A stretch of DNA of 64,000 bases. Origin: a virus. Under the pieces are notes generated by a model. It saw only the letters and a list, made by a program, of their open reading frames with translations. It made no database searches and was not told where the DNA came from. Made by a program: the position numbers and the translations under genes. The stretch spans positions 62,001 through 126,000 of IMG/VR virus record IMGVR_UViG_3300021197_001995; one strand, given 5' to 3'. Shown here in pieces: positions 16,240 to 26,100 of the stretch (within the stretch, counting starts at the first letter, position 1; each line of letters opens with the position of its first letter).

Positions 16240-17886
16240 ATGTCTGCACCCACATTGACACCGGCAAGTACGCTATCAACAATTGTCTTGCCATCAGCAG
16301 GAACGATTTCAAAAGTAAACGAAGCGTTACCTTACAAAATCTATTCAGAAGAGTCTTCTCCAATGTACTCCTCAGAGTTTCTTTCGGGAGCCGTAGATCA
16401 AGTCTCTTATGTGTTTAAGAAACTTGGAGGTGATGTTTTAGATCTAGAGATAACAGAAGGAAACGTATACGCAGCTTATGAAGAAGCGGTATTAGAATAC
16501 TCCTACTTAATAAACGTACACCAGGCAACGAATGTATTGTCTGACGCACTAGGGAACACAACTGGATCGTTTGATTCCAAGGGCAACATCGAGCAAGGCG
16601 CTTTATCTTCTTCATTGGGAGGAACACACGTCGCCTTAAAGTATCCTAAATTCGACTACAGCATGACTAGAAGGATAGGTGAGGGCATAGGGTCCGAGAT
16701 TGGTTTAAACGGATCCGTGCAGCACTCTGCTTCCTTTGACGTCCACCCGGGAACGCAAGATTACGACCTTCAGCAAATCATAAGTTCAAGGTTGAATACT
16801 TCAGCCACCGCCGGCTTGACTTTATCCGCAGCACCGGCCAACGGAAAGATCTTAACCTTGATCGATACAGATAACAGAACAGTTGATTTCAAGTTTGACA
16901 CAGATCTAGACTACAGTTCTCCAAACGCATCTCCAGTGGTGATAGGCATCGACGCAGCAAACAACGCCGCAGACGCAGCCAACGCAGAATCTGTTGCAAC
17001 CTTGCTCGCTGCAGCTATTAATAACAACAACCATCTGCAGATAACGGCCGCGGTAGATGGATCCGATGCGAAAAAGGTAAATTTAACACAAAACAAGGGA
17101 GGAGCCGCCGGAAACACATCCATCACGGAAAACTCTGCAGCGATAACGGCAACTAGTTTTACCGACGGCGCTAATGAATTTCCCTATGGTAGCGACATAG
17201 CAGGAAAGCGAATCCTCGTCAAGAAAGTGTTCTACAAGACTCCGCATGCAATGTGGAGGTTCTTCGGCTACTATGGGGGATTAAACGTTGTAGGAAACTT
17301 GCACAACTACGGACAGTTCTCAGATGATTCAACATTCCAGTTAGTACCTGCGTGGCACAACAAGGCTCAGGCCATGGCCTTCGAGGATGCGATCTATACA
17401 AGAATGTCCCACTTCTCTTATGAACTTAAAAACAACAAGATTCGTCTTTATCCTAAACCATATGGTGGTTCCCCTGTAAAAATGTGGGTGGAGTTTTCAA
17501 TCCCAACTGACGTTTGGGACTCTGACGACGAATCAGTGAACGGTGTCAACAATATGAACACCTTGCCGATAGGTAACTTACCTTTCGGAAGCATAAACTC
17601 TATTGGTAAACAGTGGATACGAAGGTTCTCGCTAGCCTTGTGCAAAGAAACGCTCGGCCAAGTCAGATCTAAGTTCGGATCAGTACCGGTACCCGGCCAA
17701 CAGGTCCAGCTTAATGGCACAGCACTACTATCAGAAGCGAAAGATGAACAAAACAAACTAAGGGATGAGCTAAAGCAAACCCTTACAGAATTAACTTATG
17801 TTAAATTGGCAGAACAAGACGCCGGCATGCTCGAAAGCGCGGAGAAAGTCTTGGATAAGGTGCCAAATTACATTTTTGTGGGGTAA
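16240..17886 (+). CDS. Neck/head-completion protein (gp13-like, tentative)
   Basis: 548 residues. N-terminal 'MYSSEFLSGAVDQVSYVFKK', a middle 'KTPHAMWRFFGYYGGLN' and a C-terminal helix 'LRDELKQTLTELTYVKLAEQ' form a protein conserved in marine T4-like phages, which I recall as a neck protein. Next come genes of sizes fitting gp14 and gp15, so the order 13-14-15 is plausible. Residues ~188-315 look like an inserted Ala/Asn/Thr-rich beta domain ('NKGGAAGNTSIT') that also occurs in the sheath protein. The gp13 label rests on order and memory rather than motif. Confidence 0.6.
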   Translation: MSAPTLTPASTLSTIVLPSAGTISKVNEALPYKIYSEESSPMYSSEFLSGAVDQVSYVFKKLGGDVLDLEITEGNVYAAYEEAVLEYSYLINVHQATNVLSDALGNTTGSFDSKGNIEQGALSSSLGGTHVALKYPKFDYSMTRRIGEGIGSEIGLNGSVQHSASFDVHPGTQDYDLQQIISSRLNTSATAGLTLSAAPANGKILTLIDTDNRTVDFKFDTDLDYSSPNASPVVIGIDAANNAADAANAESVATLLAAAINNNNHLQITAAVDGSDAKKVNLTQNKGGAAGNTSITENSAAITATSFTDGANEFPYGSDIAGKRILVKKVFYKTPHAMWRFFGYYGGLNVVGNLHNYGQFSDDSTFQLVPAWHNKAQAMAFEDAIYTRMSHFSYELKNNKIRLYPKPYGGSPVKMWVEFSIPTDVWDSDDESVNGVNNMNTLPIGNLPFGSINSIGKQWIRRFSLALCKETLGQVRSKFGSVPVPGQQVQLNGTALLSEAKDEQNKLRDELKQTLTELTYVKLAEQDAGMLESAEKVLDKVPNYIFVG

Positions 17887-17892
17887 TTTTTA

Positions 17893-18390
17893 ATGTCAGA
17901 CGATAACAAATGGGAACAACCTGCAGCCCCACCTCCGCCACTCTTTACTGGAAAGAAAGAGAAGGACCTGGTAAAGCAGATCAACGACGAGATTATAGAG
18001 AGAGTCGTCGGGCAGACAATTTTGTACTATCCAATAAGTTTGGAGCACACAAAATTCCACAATACTTACGGCGAAGCAATAGACAAGAACTTTCTGAACC
18101 CAGTTAGGATTTATGCCATGGTAAAATATGTATCCCAAAACACAACCACAACGCCACTAGGTATTGACCGCGTGGAAAAGATTTCAATCTCGTTTCACAA
18201 GCGACGACTGGTAGAGGACCAGGATCTTTTTGTAAGAGAAGGAGACTTCGTTCAGTACGGTGAGAACTTTTACGAGATACTCACCCTAGTAGAGCCAGTG
18301 TGGTTATACGGCCAGGTAGAATCTAAGTTTGAGATCACAGCAGATTGTGTACGAGCCCGAGAAGGCTTGTTTGGAGTTAAGAGCCAATGA
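17893..18390 (+). CDS. Neck/head-tail connector protein (gp14-like, tentative)
   Basis: 165 residues, with a Pro-rich start and a compact beta-rich body ('KISISFHKRRLVEDQDLFV', then 'EGDFVQYGENFYEILTL'). It sits seven bases after the gp13-like gene and overlaps the next start (ATGA). T4 gp14 is longer (256 aa), so identity is uncertain; head-tail joining is inferred from order. Confidence 0.5.
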   Translation: MSDDNKWEQPAAPPPPLFTGKKEKDLVKQINDEIIERVVGQTILYYPISLEHTKFHNTYGEAIDKNFLNPVRIYAMVKYVSQNTTTTPLGIDRVEKISISFHKRRLVEDQDLFVREGDFVQYGENFYEILTLVEPVWLYGQVESKFEITADCVRAREGLFGVKSQ

Positions 18391-19208
18391 CAGAGAGCAA
18401 AATACCATACAAAATTTATTTTGAAGCATCCACAATAGAGAACATAGACAAATCAGTGCTAGATTATGTTAAAGGTATGCAACTAAGGTCGACAACTAAT
18501 GAGGGCTTCAAGGAAGTTCCGGTTATGTGGGGCACATCAGAGAGATCCTTTGTATCGAAGGGAGAAAAAAGCATTAGAGATGCCCAAGGCATGCTCAAGC
18601 TTCCAATCATTTCGATAAGAAGAACAGGATTCTCAAAACCACTAGCTAGTAAAGGGGCCTTTCATGGAAACGTACCAGAAAACCCAGATTCACAGGGCGG
18701 ATCTTTGGTGGTTAGTAGAGTAATCAATGCGGAGAAGACAAACAACTTTGCAAAAGCCGATACCAAGAAAATGACAGGGCAAACGAACTATCCTAGAAAA
18801 AACAACAAGATAGTTTACCAGACTGTCTCCGCACCTATGCCTGTCAACGTAGAATTGACTTATGAGATAACAATAAGAACAGAATATCAGCAACAAATGA
18901 ATGAATTGATGTTGCCTTTTGTTACAAAGTCTGGTACAATAAACTATGTTAGACTCGAAAGCAACGGCCACCGCTATGAGGGTTTCTTGCAGGACCAATA
19001 CAGTGCAAAAGACAATATTTCAGACTTCTCAGCTGACGAACGAAAATTCGAAACATCGATCAGCTTGAGAGTGGTGGGATATCTGGTAGGCCAAGGCGAT
19101 AATCGAGAGAAGCCACATTTCTCAGTGAGAGAGAACGCTGTAGAAGTAAAGATCCCCAGAGAAAGCGTAATTGTCAGCGAAGAAGAACTGAAAAAATACG
19201 ACTTATAA
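18387..19208 (+). CDS. Tail terminator/sheath stabiliser (gp15-like, tentative)
   Basis: 273 residues, nearly the length of T4 gp15 (272), third in a 13-14-15-like order. Beta-rich with 'NVELTYEITIRTEYQQQMNE' near residue 150 and 'YVRLESNGHRYEGFLQD' near 190, similar to phage tail-completion proteins that form a ring on the tube end. No direct motif proves gp15. Confidence 0.5.
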   Translation: MTESKIPYKIYFEASTIENIDKSVLDYVKGMQLRSTTNEGFKEVPVMWGTSERSFVSKGEKSIRDAQGMLKLPIISIRRTGFSKPLASKGAFHGNVPENPDSQGGSLVVSRVINAEKTNNFAKADTKKMTGQTNYPRKNNKIVYQTVSAPMPVNVELTYEITIRTEYQQQMNELMLPFVTKSGTINYVRLESNGHRYEGFLQDQYSAKDNISDFSADERKFETSISLRVVGYLVGQGDNREKPHFSVRENAVEVKIPRESVIVSEEELKKYDL

Positions 19209-19225
19209 ATTAAACAAAAAAACAC

Positions 19226-19254
19226 TTGAAATTAAATTATTTTGGTGATAGAAT
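19226..19254 (+). promoter_or_regulatory. Sigma-70-type promoter
   Basis: TTGAAA and TAGAAT separated by 17 bases, 18 bases after the gp15-like stop and 59 before ATG 19313. Confidence 0.6.
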
Positions 19255-19312
19255 TGTTACACCAAGTACTTATTAGAGGTACAAAACCTGTTAACATAGA
19301 AAGGAAAACAAA

Positions 19313-19666
19313 ATGACAGAAGAAACAACAGAGCAGACCGAAGCAACAGAAAGCGAAACAGTAGAATCAGCAGAGGAAATAAAGTTCCAGGAAGTTGTGG
19401 AAATTCCATGGGAGGAAGTCCAAGAAACGCTGCAATTGAGAATGACTTTGACTCAAGCCGAAGATCAAGTGTCAACATTTCTACTCAGCGCCGAAAAAAG
19501 AAAGACAATGCTTATGTCTCGCCTAGCAGAGCTGGAAAGCTCGCTCTATCAGTCTGCAAACGCACTGAGAGAGGACAAGGAACTCAACCCAGACTGGGCC
19601 TATGAGTTGAAACTCCCAGACGCTCAAGGAGAAAAAGGCTACTTTGTACGCAAAGAGGAACAGTAG
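19313..19666 (+). CDS. Acidic coiled-coil protein, unknown
   Basis: 117 residues. Thr/Glu-rich acidic start (residues 1-30), then a helical part containing 'QAEDQVSTFLLSAEKRKTML' likely to form a coiled coil. It has its own sigma-70-type promoter, unlike most structural genes here, so it may be made earlier. No family recognised. Confidence 0.5.
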   Translation: MTEETTEQTEATESETVESAEEIKFQEVVEIPWEEVQETLQLRMTLTQAEDQVSTFLLSAEKRKTMLMSRLAELESSLYQSANALREDKELNPDWAYELKLPDAQGEKGYFVRKEEQ

Positions 19667-19674
19667 ATACTACT

Positions 19675-19682
19675 TATAAATG
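19675..19682 (+). promoter_or_regulatory. T4-late-like TATAAATG element
   Basis: TATAAATG in the 91-base gap before the DUF5659-like gene. It overlaps the start of a hairpin-capable sequence (19682-19715). One mismatch from T4 late consensus. Confidence 0.3.
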
Positions 19683-19715
19683 TAAGTCTGGCCGCGGCAA
19701 CGCAGTCAGATTTAC
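19682..19715 (+). other. Hairpin-forming sequence without T-run
   Basis: GTAAGTCTG can pair with CAGATTTAC (nine pairs, one G-U) around a loop holding the palindrome GCCGCGGC. No T-run follows, so it is not a classical terminator; it could be an mRNA 5' structure. Confidence 0.35.
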
Positions 19716-19757
19716 GTAAGAAATCAAAAAATTCTCTCAAGAAGAAGGAGCAAATTA

Positions 19758-19970
19758 ATGTTTACGACGAGCGACATAGGAATAGCAGCATACTTACAAT
19801 TAAAAGGCCTAAAGCTTAAAGAATGTCGCCGTCTAGACACTGGCAAATTCCACTTTTGTTTTGAAGACCCAGATTCCAGGTCTCAGAGTCTCTCACTCGA
19901 ATTCTTGGATTCTGACTTTTGCAAATTTGACAACATTGTCCGCAACCTCAAGAAAATCCTCTTCTCTTGA
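19758..19970 (+). CDS. DUF5659-like small protein
   Basis: 70 residues with the layout of DUF5659: 'FTTSDIGIAAYLQLKGLKL' at the N-terminus (family pattern: Thr-x-Asp-hydrophobic, Ala-x-Tyr-Leu, x-x-Gly), a central 'FHFCFEDP' strand and a C-terminal 'NIVRNLKKILF' (family: R-x-L-K). These proteins occur in phages and bacteria with unknown role. It stands alone between tail genes. Confidence 0.6.
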   Translation: MFTTSDIGIAAYLQLKGLKLKECRRLDTGKFHFCFEDPDSRSQSLSLEFLDSDFCKFDNIVRNLKKILFS

Positions 19971-19982
19971 AGAAACGAAAAA

Positions 19983-19991
19983 CTATTTAAT
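19983..19991 (+). promoter_or_regulatory. CTATTTAAT element in long leader of fibre gene
   Basis: CTATTTAAT preceded by GAAAAA, identical in context to the element at 23094. It begins a 185-base gap before the fibre gene; the rest of the gap is AT-rich and holds another TTATTTATTTAT run near 20098-20110 and an AGGAGG site before ATG 20156. Confidence 0.35.
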
Positions 19992-20155
19992 AGTGTTCGT
20001 TAATTTTTAATCCCATAAGCCTTAGATTCACTTTTCTCACCTCACGCTTTTAGTTTACTGCCATCCCAATTTATCGATTTTTTGCTAATACTTGTTTATT
20101 ATTTATTTATCTAACCGTAGAAATAACAAAACATTTCTTAGGAGGAAATTAAAAC

Positions 20156-23002
20156 ATGGCACGTACAAAAATAAACGTATCAAACCAACTTTCAGTTAAC
20201 GCAAACCTCAAGCCTGATTCAGATGATGGATTCAGCTTGGGTACTACTGCTCACCAATGGTCGGACGCCTTTTTGGCATCTGGAGCAGTTCTAAACTTCA
20301 ACAACGGTGATGTCACTATGACTCACGGTTCAAACTTACTTACCATTTCAGGCGGAACATTCGCCACGGCTGCCTTGACTTCTACCACTATCACGGCTAG
20401 CGGAATCATCAAGACTGATGATTCAACTCAAGCCACCACGGCTCTTGACGGCTCTTTACAGACCGACGGTGGTCTGAGTGTTGTTAAAGACATTATTGCC
20501 GGCAACGATGTGAAATTACTTTCAGACGCAGCTGTTTTTGCAATGGGCGCAGGTAGCGATATTACAATTACTCACGACAACGGAACTGGCGGTACTTTAG
20601 CTTCTGCCGGAGCATTTGTCATCGACGGTGCAGCAGCTGTTACGGTTGATTCCGACGCCGCGCTTGTACTCGGTGGTGCTTCTATCAATGTCGACGCTGA
20701 CGGCGGCACACTAGCTCTCGACGGCACCGGTGGTGTAAGCCTTGGTACTGCGACCAGCGGTGTTGCAGTTACGATCGGCCATGGGACTTCAGAAGTTACC
20801 ATTGGTGACAACTTGACAGTGAGTGGTGACCTAACAGTGAGTGGTACAACAACCACTGTTAACAGCACAGTCACGACACTCGCGGATCCTTTGATAGTCC
20901 TTGCTCAAGGCGCATCTGGGTCACCGGCCAATGACTTAGGTTTAGTCCTTAAGCGTGGTTCTTCAAATAGCATGGGTATTATCTTTGATGAGTCCGATGA
21001 CACTTTCAAGGTTGCTGATATCGGTTCGGAAGATGGTACAACAGCTGGAAACATTTCACAAGTTACGCCTACTAAATTCATGGCCGGCCAGATCTTCATC
21101 GACTCTTCAAGCGATTATATCGACGTCGTGACCGACCTTAAGGTTGTCGCTGCTGCCGATATCGTTCTCGATCCAGGCGGAGCCAATGTTGTTCCTGGTG
21201 GCGATAGTGAAGACTCACTTGGTCGACCAGCTACATCCGCGTCTCACAGCGAAGGGTCTCAGACATTATCCACGAGTGGACTTACTTCATCGCAGTCGAT
21301 TTCCATGAGTGCTTCTGGCAATCATGCAGTTCTTTTCGGATCGAGCCTGAGCGCTCCTTCAGCTAGCTCTGCAGCTTCTGGTTTCACGAGCGCCCTTCAG
21401 GCCGTATCACAAAGTCTCAGTGGCTTTTCCAGTACTTTTAATGGTACCCTGTCTATGGGCTCATACAGTGGCAGTACAATATCTGCAGGATCTATCTTCT
21501 CACTTAACGGAAGCAGCAGCTCATTCTACTTTGTTGTCACCTCGGATTACTCTAGTGGTTCATCAATTTCGGTCTGCGCGATGCCTAACGTTAGTGGCCA
21601 CTCAACCTCAATTGGGTCGATATCAAGCGTAAGCTCTTATAGTAGCTCTGGATTTTCTGGATCTGGCGCCTTATCAGGAGTTTCAACATCTGCCGGCGAA
21701 ACCGTATCGTTTACCTTAAGCGGTGGATCTGCAGTATTCGTATCTGTAGTAGGACCTTCCTCAAGCACCCCTTGGGGTTTTGTTGGTGATCCTAGAGATG
21801 ATGTAAGTACTGCGGGCACGTTCTCCGGAACACCTACCGCCGCCAAAGCCGGTGGTTCAATAACTGCCGCAGCATCAGCTGTCGCTTGGGCAAATCTCTA
21901 CGTTGATGCTATTGATCTTAATGGTCAAGGCATAATATCAGTTGGTGGTGTAGGCGCCGCCGGTCAAGTAGGTATCGATCTAGATGCCGATGGTGATACT
22001 TCAATCCGCGCTTCCGCTGATGACGTAATTACATTCGAAGTAGGTGGTGCTGACTTAGTTGATATCAAAGCAGCAGGTCTTCAGATCACTGATGACAAGA
22101 AGTTGATGTTCGGCGCCGAATCAGGCGGTGACGCATCATTCGAGTATGACGAAGACGGCAATAACGTTCTTCTTTATGCTGGTGCAAGCATGAGATTTAG
22201 CGATGACGTCAAGCTCGAGTTTGGTGCTGCTGGTGATGCTTCAATCGAATATGACGAAGACGGAACTGATCAACTTCGTATTGCTGCTCCTTCTGCGGGC
22301 GTAGTGATTTCTGGTACTACTCCAAAGCTAGTCCTTGGTGACGCCGGCGCGGAAGACACAATGCTTGTATTTGATGGCAACGCACAGGATTTCCGCATTG
22401 GTCTTGATGACGGAACAGATATTCTTGAGCTTGGTGTTGGTGCAGCTCATGGAACAACCACATCACTTAAGTTGGACGCCAGCTTGAATGTTGATGTTGC
22501 CGGTCATGATGGGTCAACAGTAGGTCTGAAGCTTGCCGGCACAATCGTATCGGCAACTGCAGCAGAGCTTAACCACCTCGACGGAATTGCTGATGCAGCC
22601 TATGACCAGACCGCGGACTCTGTTGCTTTCTTTGACGCAACAGATTCCAAGATCAAGTACGAAGGTGCTAACGACTTCGCAACAGCAATCTCCGGCGACG
22701 GCCTTTCTGCTGCAAGTGGTAAGATTAAGATTACTGCTTACGAGCAGCACTTCAACTCTTCGTCCCTCGCGGCTGGTGCTCATACACCTGCACACCATGC
22801 AACGGCATCTCTAAATTTGGAGTCAGCAATTGTCTCAAATTCATTGGAAGTGTACCTTAACGGTATGTTACAAATGAAGTCTGGTTCCATCGCTGACCAC
22901 CCGGGCGACTCTTATGATTATAAAGTCGACGGCGTGCACGTGCAGTTGAGAGATCTTATGGATTCCAATGATGTCCTCGTGGTCAAGTACCTTGCCAAAT
23001 AA
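20156..23002 (+). CDS. Large repetitive structural (fibre-like) protein
   Basis: 948 residues, Gly/Ala/Ser/Thr/Asp-rich with repeated short beta motifs typical of phage fibre or whisker proteins, such as 'LTVSGDLTVSGTTTTV', 'SIEYDEDGT' and the fibre hallmark 'ATAAELNHLDGI' near residue 800. The C-terminus ('LEVYLNGMLQMKSG') resembles a trimerisation or tip domain. Residues ~356-576 form a Ser-rich block (about one residue in three Ser) that interrupts a 'SLG...WANLYVDAIDLNGQG' unit. It is a single-gene unit ending in a terminator just before sheath. Likely host-contact or collar fibre; exact position in the virion is unknown. Confidence 0.7.
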   Translation: MARTKINVSNQLSVNANLKPDSDDGFSLGTTAHQWSDAFLASGAVLNFNNGDVTMTHGSNLLTISGGTFATAALTSTTITASGIIKTDDSTQATTALDGSLQTDGGLSVVKDIIAGNDVKLLSDAAVFAMGAGSDITITHDNGTGGTLASAGAFVIDGAAAVTVDSDAALVLGGASINVDADGGTLALDGTGGVSLGTATSGVAVTIGHGTSEVTIGDNLTVSGDLTVSGTTTTVNSTVTTLADPLIVLAQGASGSPANDLGLVLKRGSSNSMGIIFDESDDTFKVADIGSEDGTTAGNISQVTPTKFMAGQIFIDSSSDYIDVVTDLKVVAAADIVLDPGGANVVPGGDSEDSLGRPATSASHSEGSQTLSTSGLTSSQSISMSASGNHAVLFGSSLSAPSASSAASGFTSALQAVSQSLSGFSSTFNGTLSMGSYSGSTISAGSIFSLNGSSSSFYFVVTSDYSSGSSISVCAMPNVSGHSTSIGSISSVSSYSSSGFSGSGALSGVSTSAGETVSFTLSGGSAVFVSVVGPSSSTPWGFVGDPRDDVSTAGTFSGTPTAAKAGGSITAAASAVAWANLYVDAIDLNGQGIISVGGVGAAGQVGIDLDADGDTSIRASADDVITFEVGGADLVDIKAAGLQITDDKKLMFGAESGGDASFEYDEDGNNVLLYAGASMRFSDDVKLEFGAAGDASIEYDEDGTDQLRIAAPSAGVVISGTTPKLVLGDAGAEDTMLVFDGNAQDFRIGLDDGTDILELGVGAAHGTTTSLKLDASLNVDVAGHDGSTVGLKLAGTIVSATAAELNHLDGIADAAYDQTADSVAFFDATDSKIKYEGANDFATAISGDGLSAASGKIKITAYEQHFNSSSLAAGAHTPAHHATASLNLESAIVSNSLEVYLNGMLQMKSGSIADHPGDSYDYKVDGVHVQLRDLMDSNDVLVVKYLAK

Positions 23003-23038
23003 TTAAGACCCCACCAAACTAGCTCAAAACCCACCTCA

Positions 23039-23070
23039 GCCCGCCTTTTTGGCGGGCTTTTCTTTTTCTT
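23039..23070 (+). terminator. Intrinsic terminator after fibre-like gene
   Basis: GCCCGCC and GGCGGGC around a TTTTT loop, followed by TTTTCTTTTTCTT. The same seven-base stem recurs at 38839. Confidence 0.93.
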
Positions 23071-23093
23071 CTTTCCTTTAGAAGAAAGAAAAA

Positions 23094-23102
23094 CTATTTA
23101 AT
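23094..23102 (+). promoter_or_regulatory. CTATTTAAT element, candidate late promoter of sheath gene
   Basis: CTATTTAAT, preceded by GAAAAA, 24 bases after a terminator and 45 before ATG 23148; a transcription start is expected in this gap. Confidence 0.45.
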
Positions 23103-23147
23103 AAGTAAAATAACATTTGTAATACTCTTCAAAAGGAGAAAAATAAC

Positions 23148-26100
23148 ATGGCATCTAGAAAGTTTCGATTTGTTTCCCCTGGCGTGTTCTTGAGAGAAGT
23201 AGATAACTCTCAACTTCCAGGCCAAAGCAACGCTATAGGACCGATCATTATCGGCCGTACCCGTAAAGGACCCGCACTCAGACCTTACAAGGTTAAGTCC
23301 TTGGATGAATTAGAGAGAGTGTTCGGCAAACCAATGCCGGGTAATCAGGGTGAAGACCCTTGGAGAGACGGCACTGGCATCCTTGCAGAGTCGTATGCAC
23401 CATACGCTGCAAAGGCTTACTTGACAGCAGGCCGCGGCACTGACTCGCCCGTGACGATGGTTCGCCTATTGGGTGTTGCAGGAGATGACGCAACTGCATT
23501 GCCTGCAGCAGAACCAGGATGGAAAGCAACACAGGCCCATGGCTTGTTCTTGTTTCAATCGTCCTCGAACACTGCAGTAGGAAACGACCTTCAACTGGCT
23601 GCAGTATTTTATTCAACGGACAGTAACTTTAAAGCATCTCTTAATGGGCAGCACATTAATCCGAATAGTGGATCAGTCAATTCTGCCACAGTTGCAGCCA
23701 CCACCGGCCATGTTCCTGTCATGTTCGATTCGGCAAAGAAACTTACAGTAAAACTGGAAACAACAACCGGTACATCTCGCTCGAAAGAGGTAAAGTTTGC
23801 TTTTGGTGACATAAGAAAAGAATTCAACACGAATCCTGTTTCTACAACTAGTCGAATCTCATCACCAAGCGCCGGATCCATCGCTGATGCATACTGGCTT
23901 GGAGAGACATTTGAAGAAACCTATAACAAATTTGAAAAAGCAACAACTGGCACAGCCAACACTGAGATGGCTGCAGTTATCTTGCCTTTGGACGCAGGTA
24001 TGGCTGACTTCAAGGGATCTAAGCACGAAGCTACCGCAGCTAAAACTGGCTGGGTCTTCGGACAGGACACTTCAGGAGATCACACGGCATACAGCCCTGA
24101 TAACTTGCAAAAGCTTTTCAGAATTGTTTCACTCCACGAAGGCAGAGATTCCTCGAAAGAGATTTTGATCGGTATAGAGGACATTTCAGTACCAAGAGAA
24201 GGTGCCACCAATCGATTCGGCACGTTCTCAGTGGTTGTCAAAAGAATTGGCACTACTAGAGTCGAGGCCATAGAGAGATTTGATAATTGTAACTTGGATC
24301 CAAACTCTCCTGACTTCGTTGCCAAGAAAATCGGTGACCAATATATGTTATGGAGCCCTAGCGAAAAGAGAAACAAGCTTTATGGTGAAAATCCCAACAT
24401 GTCAGAGCAAATTAGAGTTGACATGAACCAGGACATAATAAGCAATGGTGGTCCAATAAACACTGAGCATGTACCATTCGGTTTTTATGGCCCAATCGTT
24501 CCTGCAACAATTTCTGTTAACACTGATGTAACCACCGCAGCTGCAGCCGCAACTGCAACGATAGCTTGTCTAAGTGCCAGCAAAGCAGACTACGACGACA
24601 CAAAAATTACGCTTATTTCTGCAGATGGCACATCGAGAACATACGCAATCTCTAATGGCGGATCCGGGACTGGAACAGTTGTATCCGGCACAATCATAAG
24701 GGTCAATGTGGGCGCCGCATCCTCGGCTGCAGATGTCGCCGCTGAGATTAAAACCGCGATGGAGCATGCCCATGGACACACATCGTCTAAGTTAACTGTC
24801 GAGCGCAATGGCGCAAATCTTACTGTTACGCAGGCCACATCTGGCCACGCAGGGAACACTACTATCGCAGCCCTCACTGGATCGGGTGCAGACGCCGCGG
24901 TACTTACAGTTAACGGCGGAATCACAGAGACCAAGTTCTCTGGAGGGTTGGACTCGGGTACAGACGGAGCACAAGATCTTCAGATTGGGCTTACTAGTTG
25001 GGTCAACGCAACTCTGAACCTGGATAACCACAGACAGGACGCCAACGGAGAAGCACTTACAGTTAATGTTAAGTGGCCAGAGTCTCTGCTGATCAACACT
25101 TCTTCAGCGACTCAGGACTTCTATCAAGGTATCTCGCCTTACAAGTTCACATTCGACGGACTTGCTCCAACAGGCCTAGATAATGGCAGCAAGGTTGGAA
25201 GCAAGGTAAATAAAGGCTATGTAGATTACGTAAGAAGAATGTCAGACTACGGAACAAGTGCACTTGTTTCAAGCCAGGATTCTGGCCTTGCAACAGCCGG
25301 CACTACTGAGCATAGTTTCATCTTTACCTTAGACGAAGTTGTTCTTACACCAACTAGGCTAAAGACGAATTCTAGATACGTCGCCTCGGCAGGCGATGTC
25401 AAGGCAGCATACTATCAGGCGGGCTCACGAACAGGGGCAGGTGTTGCATGGACAGCTGTAGATGATAAAAACAATGAGAAATCATACGCATGGCACATCG
25501 CCAGCGGCTCGGGAGACTACAGGACACTGTTAGATGTCGTCGACGGATTCAACATGCCTTTGGTGGGCGGGTTCGACGGGGTTGACATAACTGAGGCAGA
25601 CCCTTTCAACGCCAACGTTCTTAACAATGGAACTACAGCAGACAGTTATGCTTATGCTTCAGTCGATAGGGCACTGGAACTGATAAAGGACCCAGAAGCA
25701 GTAGAGCACAACTTAGCTCTTATGCCAGGTATCACTGAAGAGTCGCTCACGACTAAGCTTGTAGACGCATGTGAAGCAAGAGCTGACTCTATGGCGATAA
25801 TCGACCTTCCGGACGTATATAAGCCACCATTTGAAGAGAAGTGTGACAACTTTCAATCTAGAATTGTTGCAACACCAGAGAGCGCAGCAAAGGCCTTGAC
25901 TAGTCGCCAGCTTAATTCTTCTTATGGTGCTGCATACTACCCATGGGTCAAGATTAAGGATGAAGAGTCCAACCGAGATGTTTGGGTTCCACCTTCAGTC
26001 GTGGCCCTCGGGGTAATGGCACACACGGAAAGAAACTCAGAGGTCTGGTTTGCTCCGGCCGGTTTTAACCGCGGCGGCTTGAATCAAGGAAACGCAGGAG

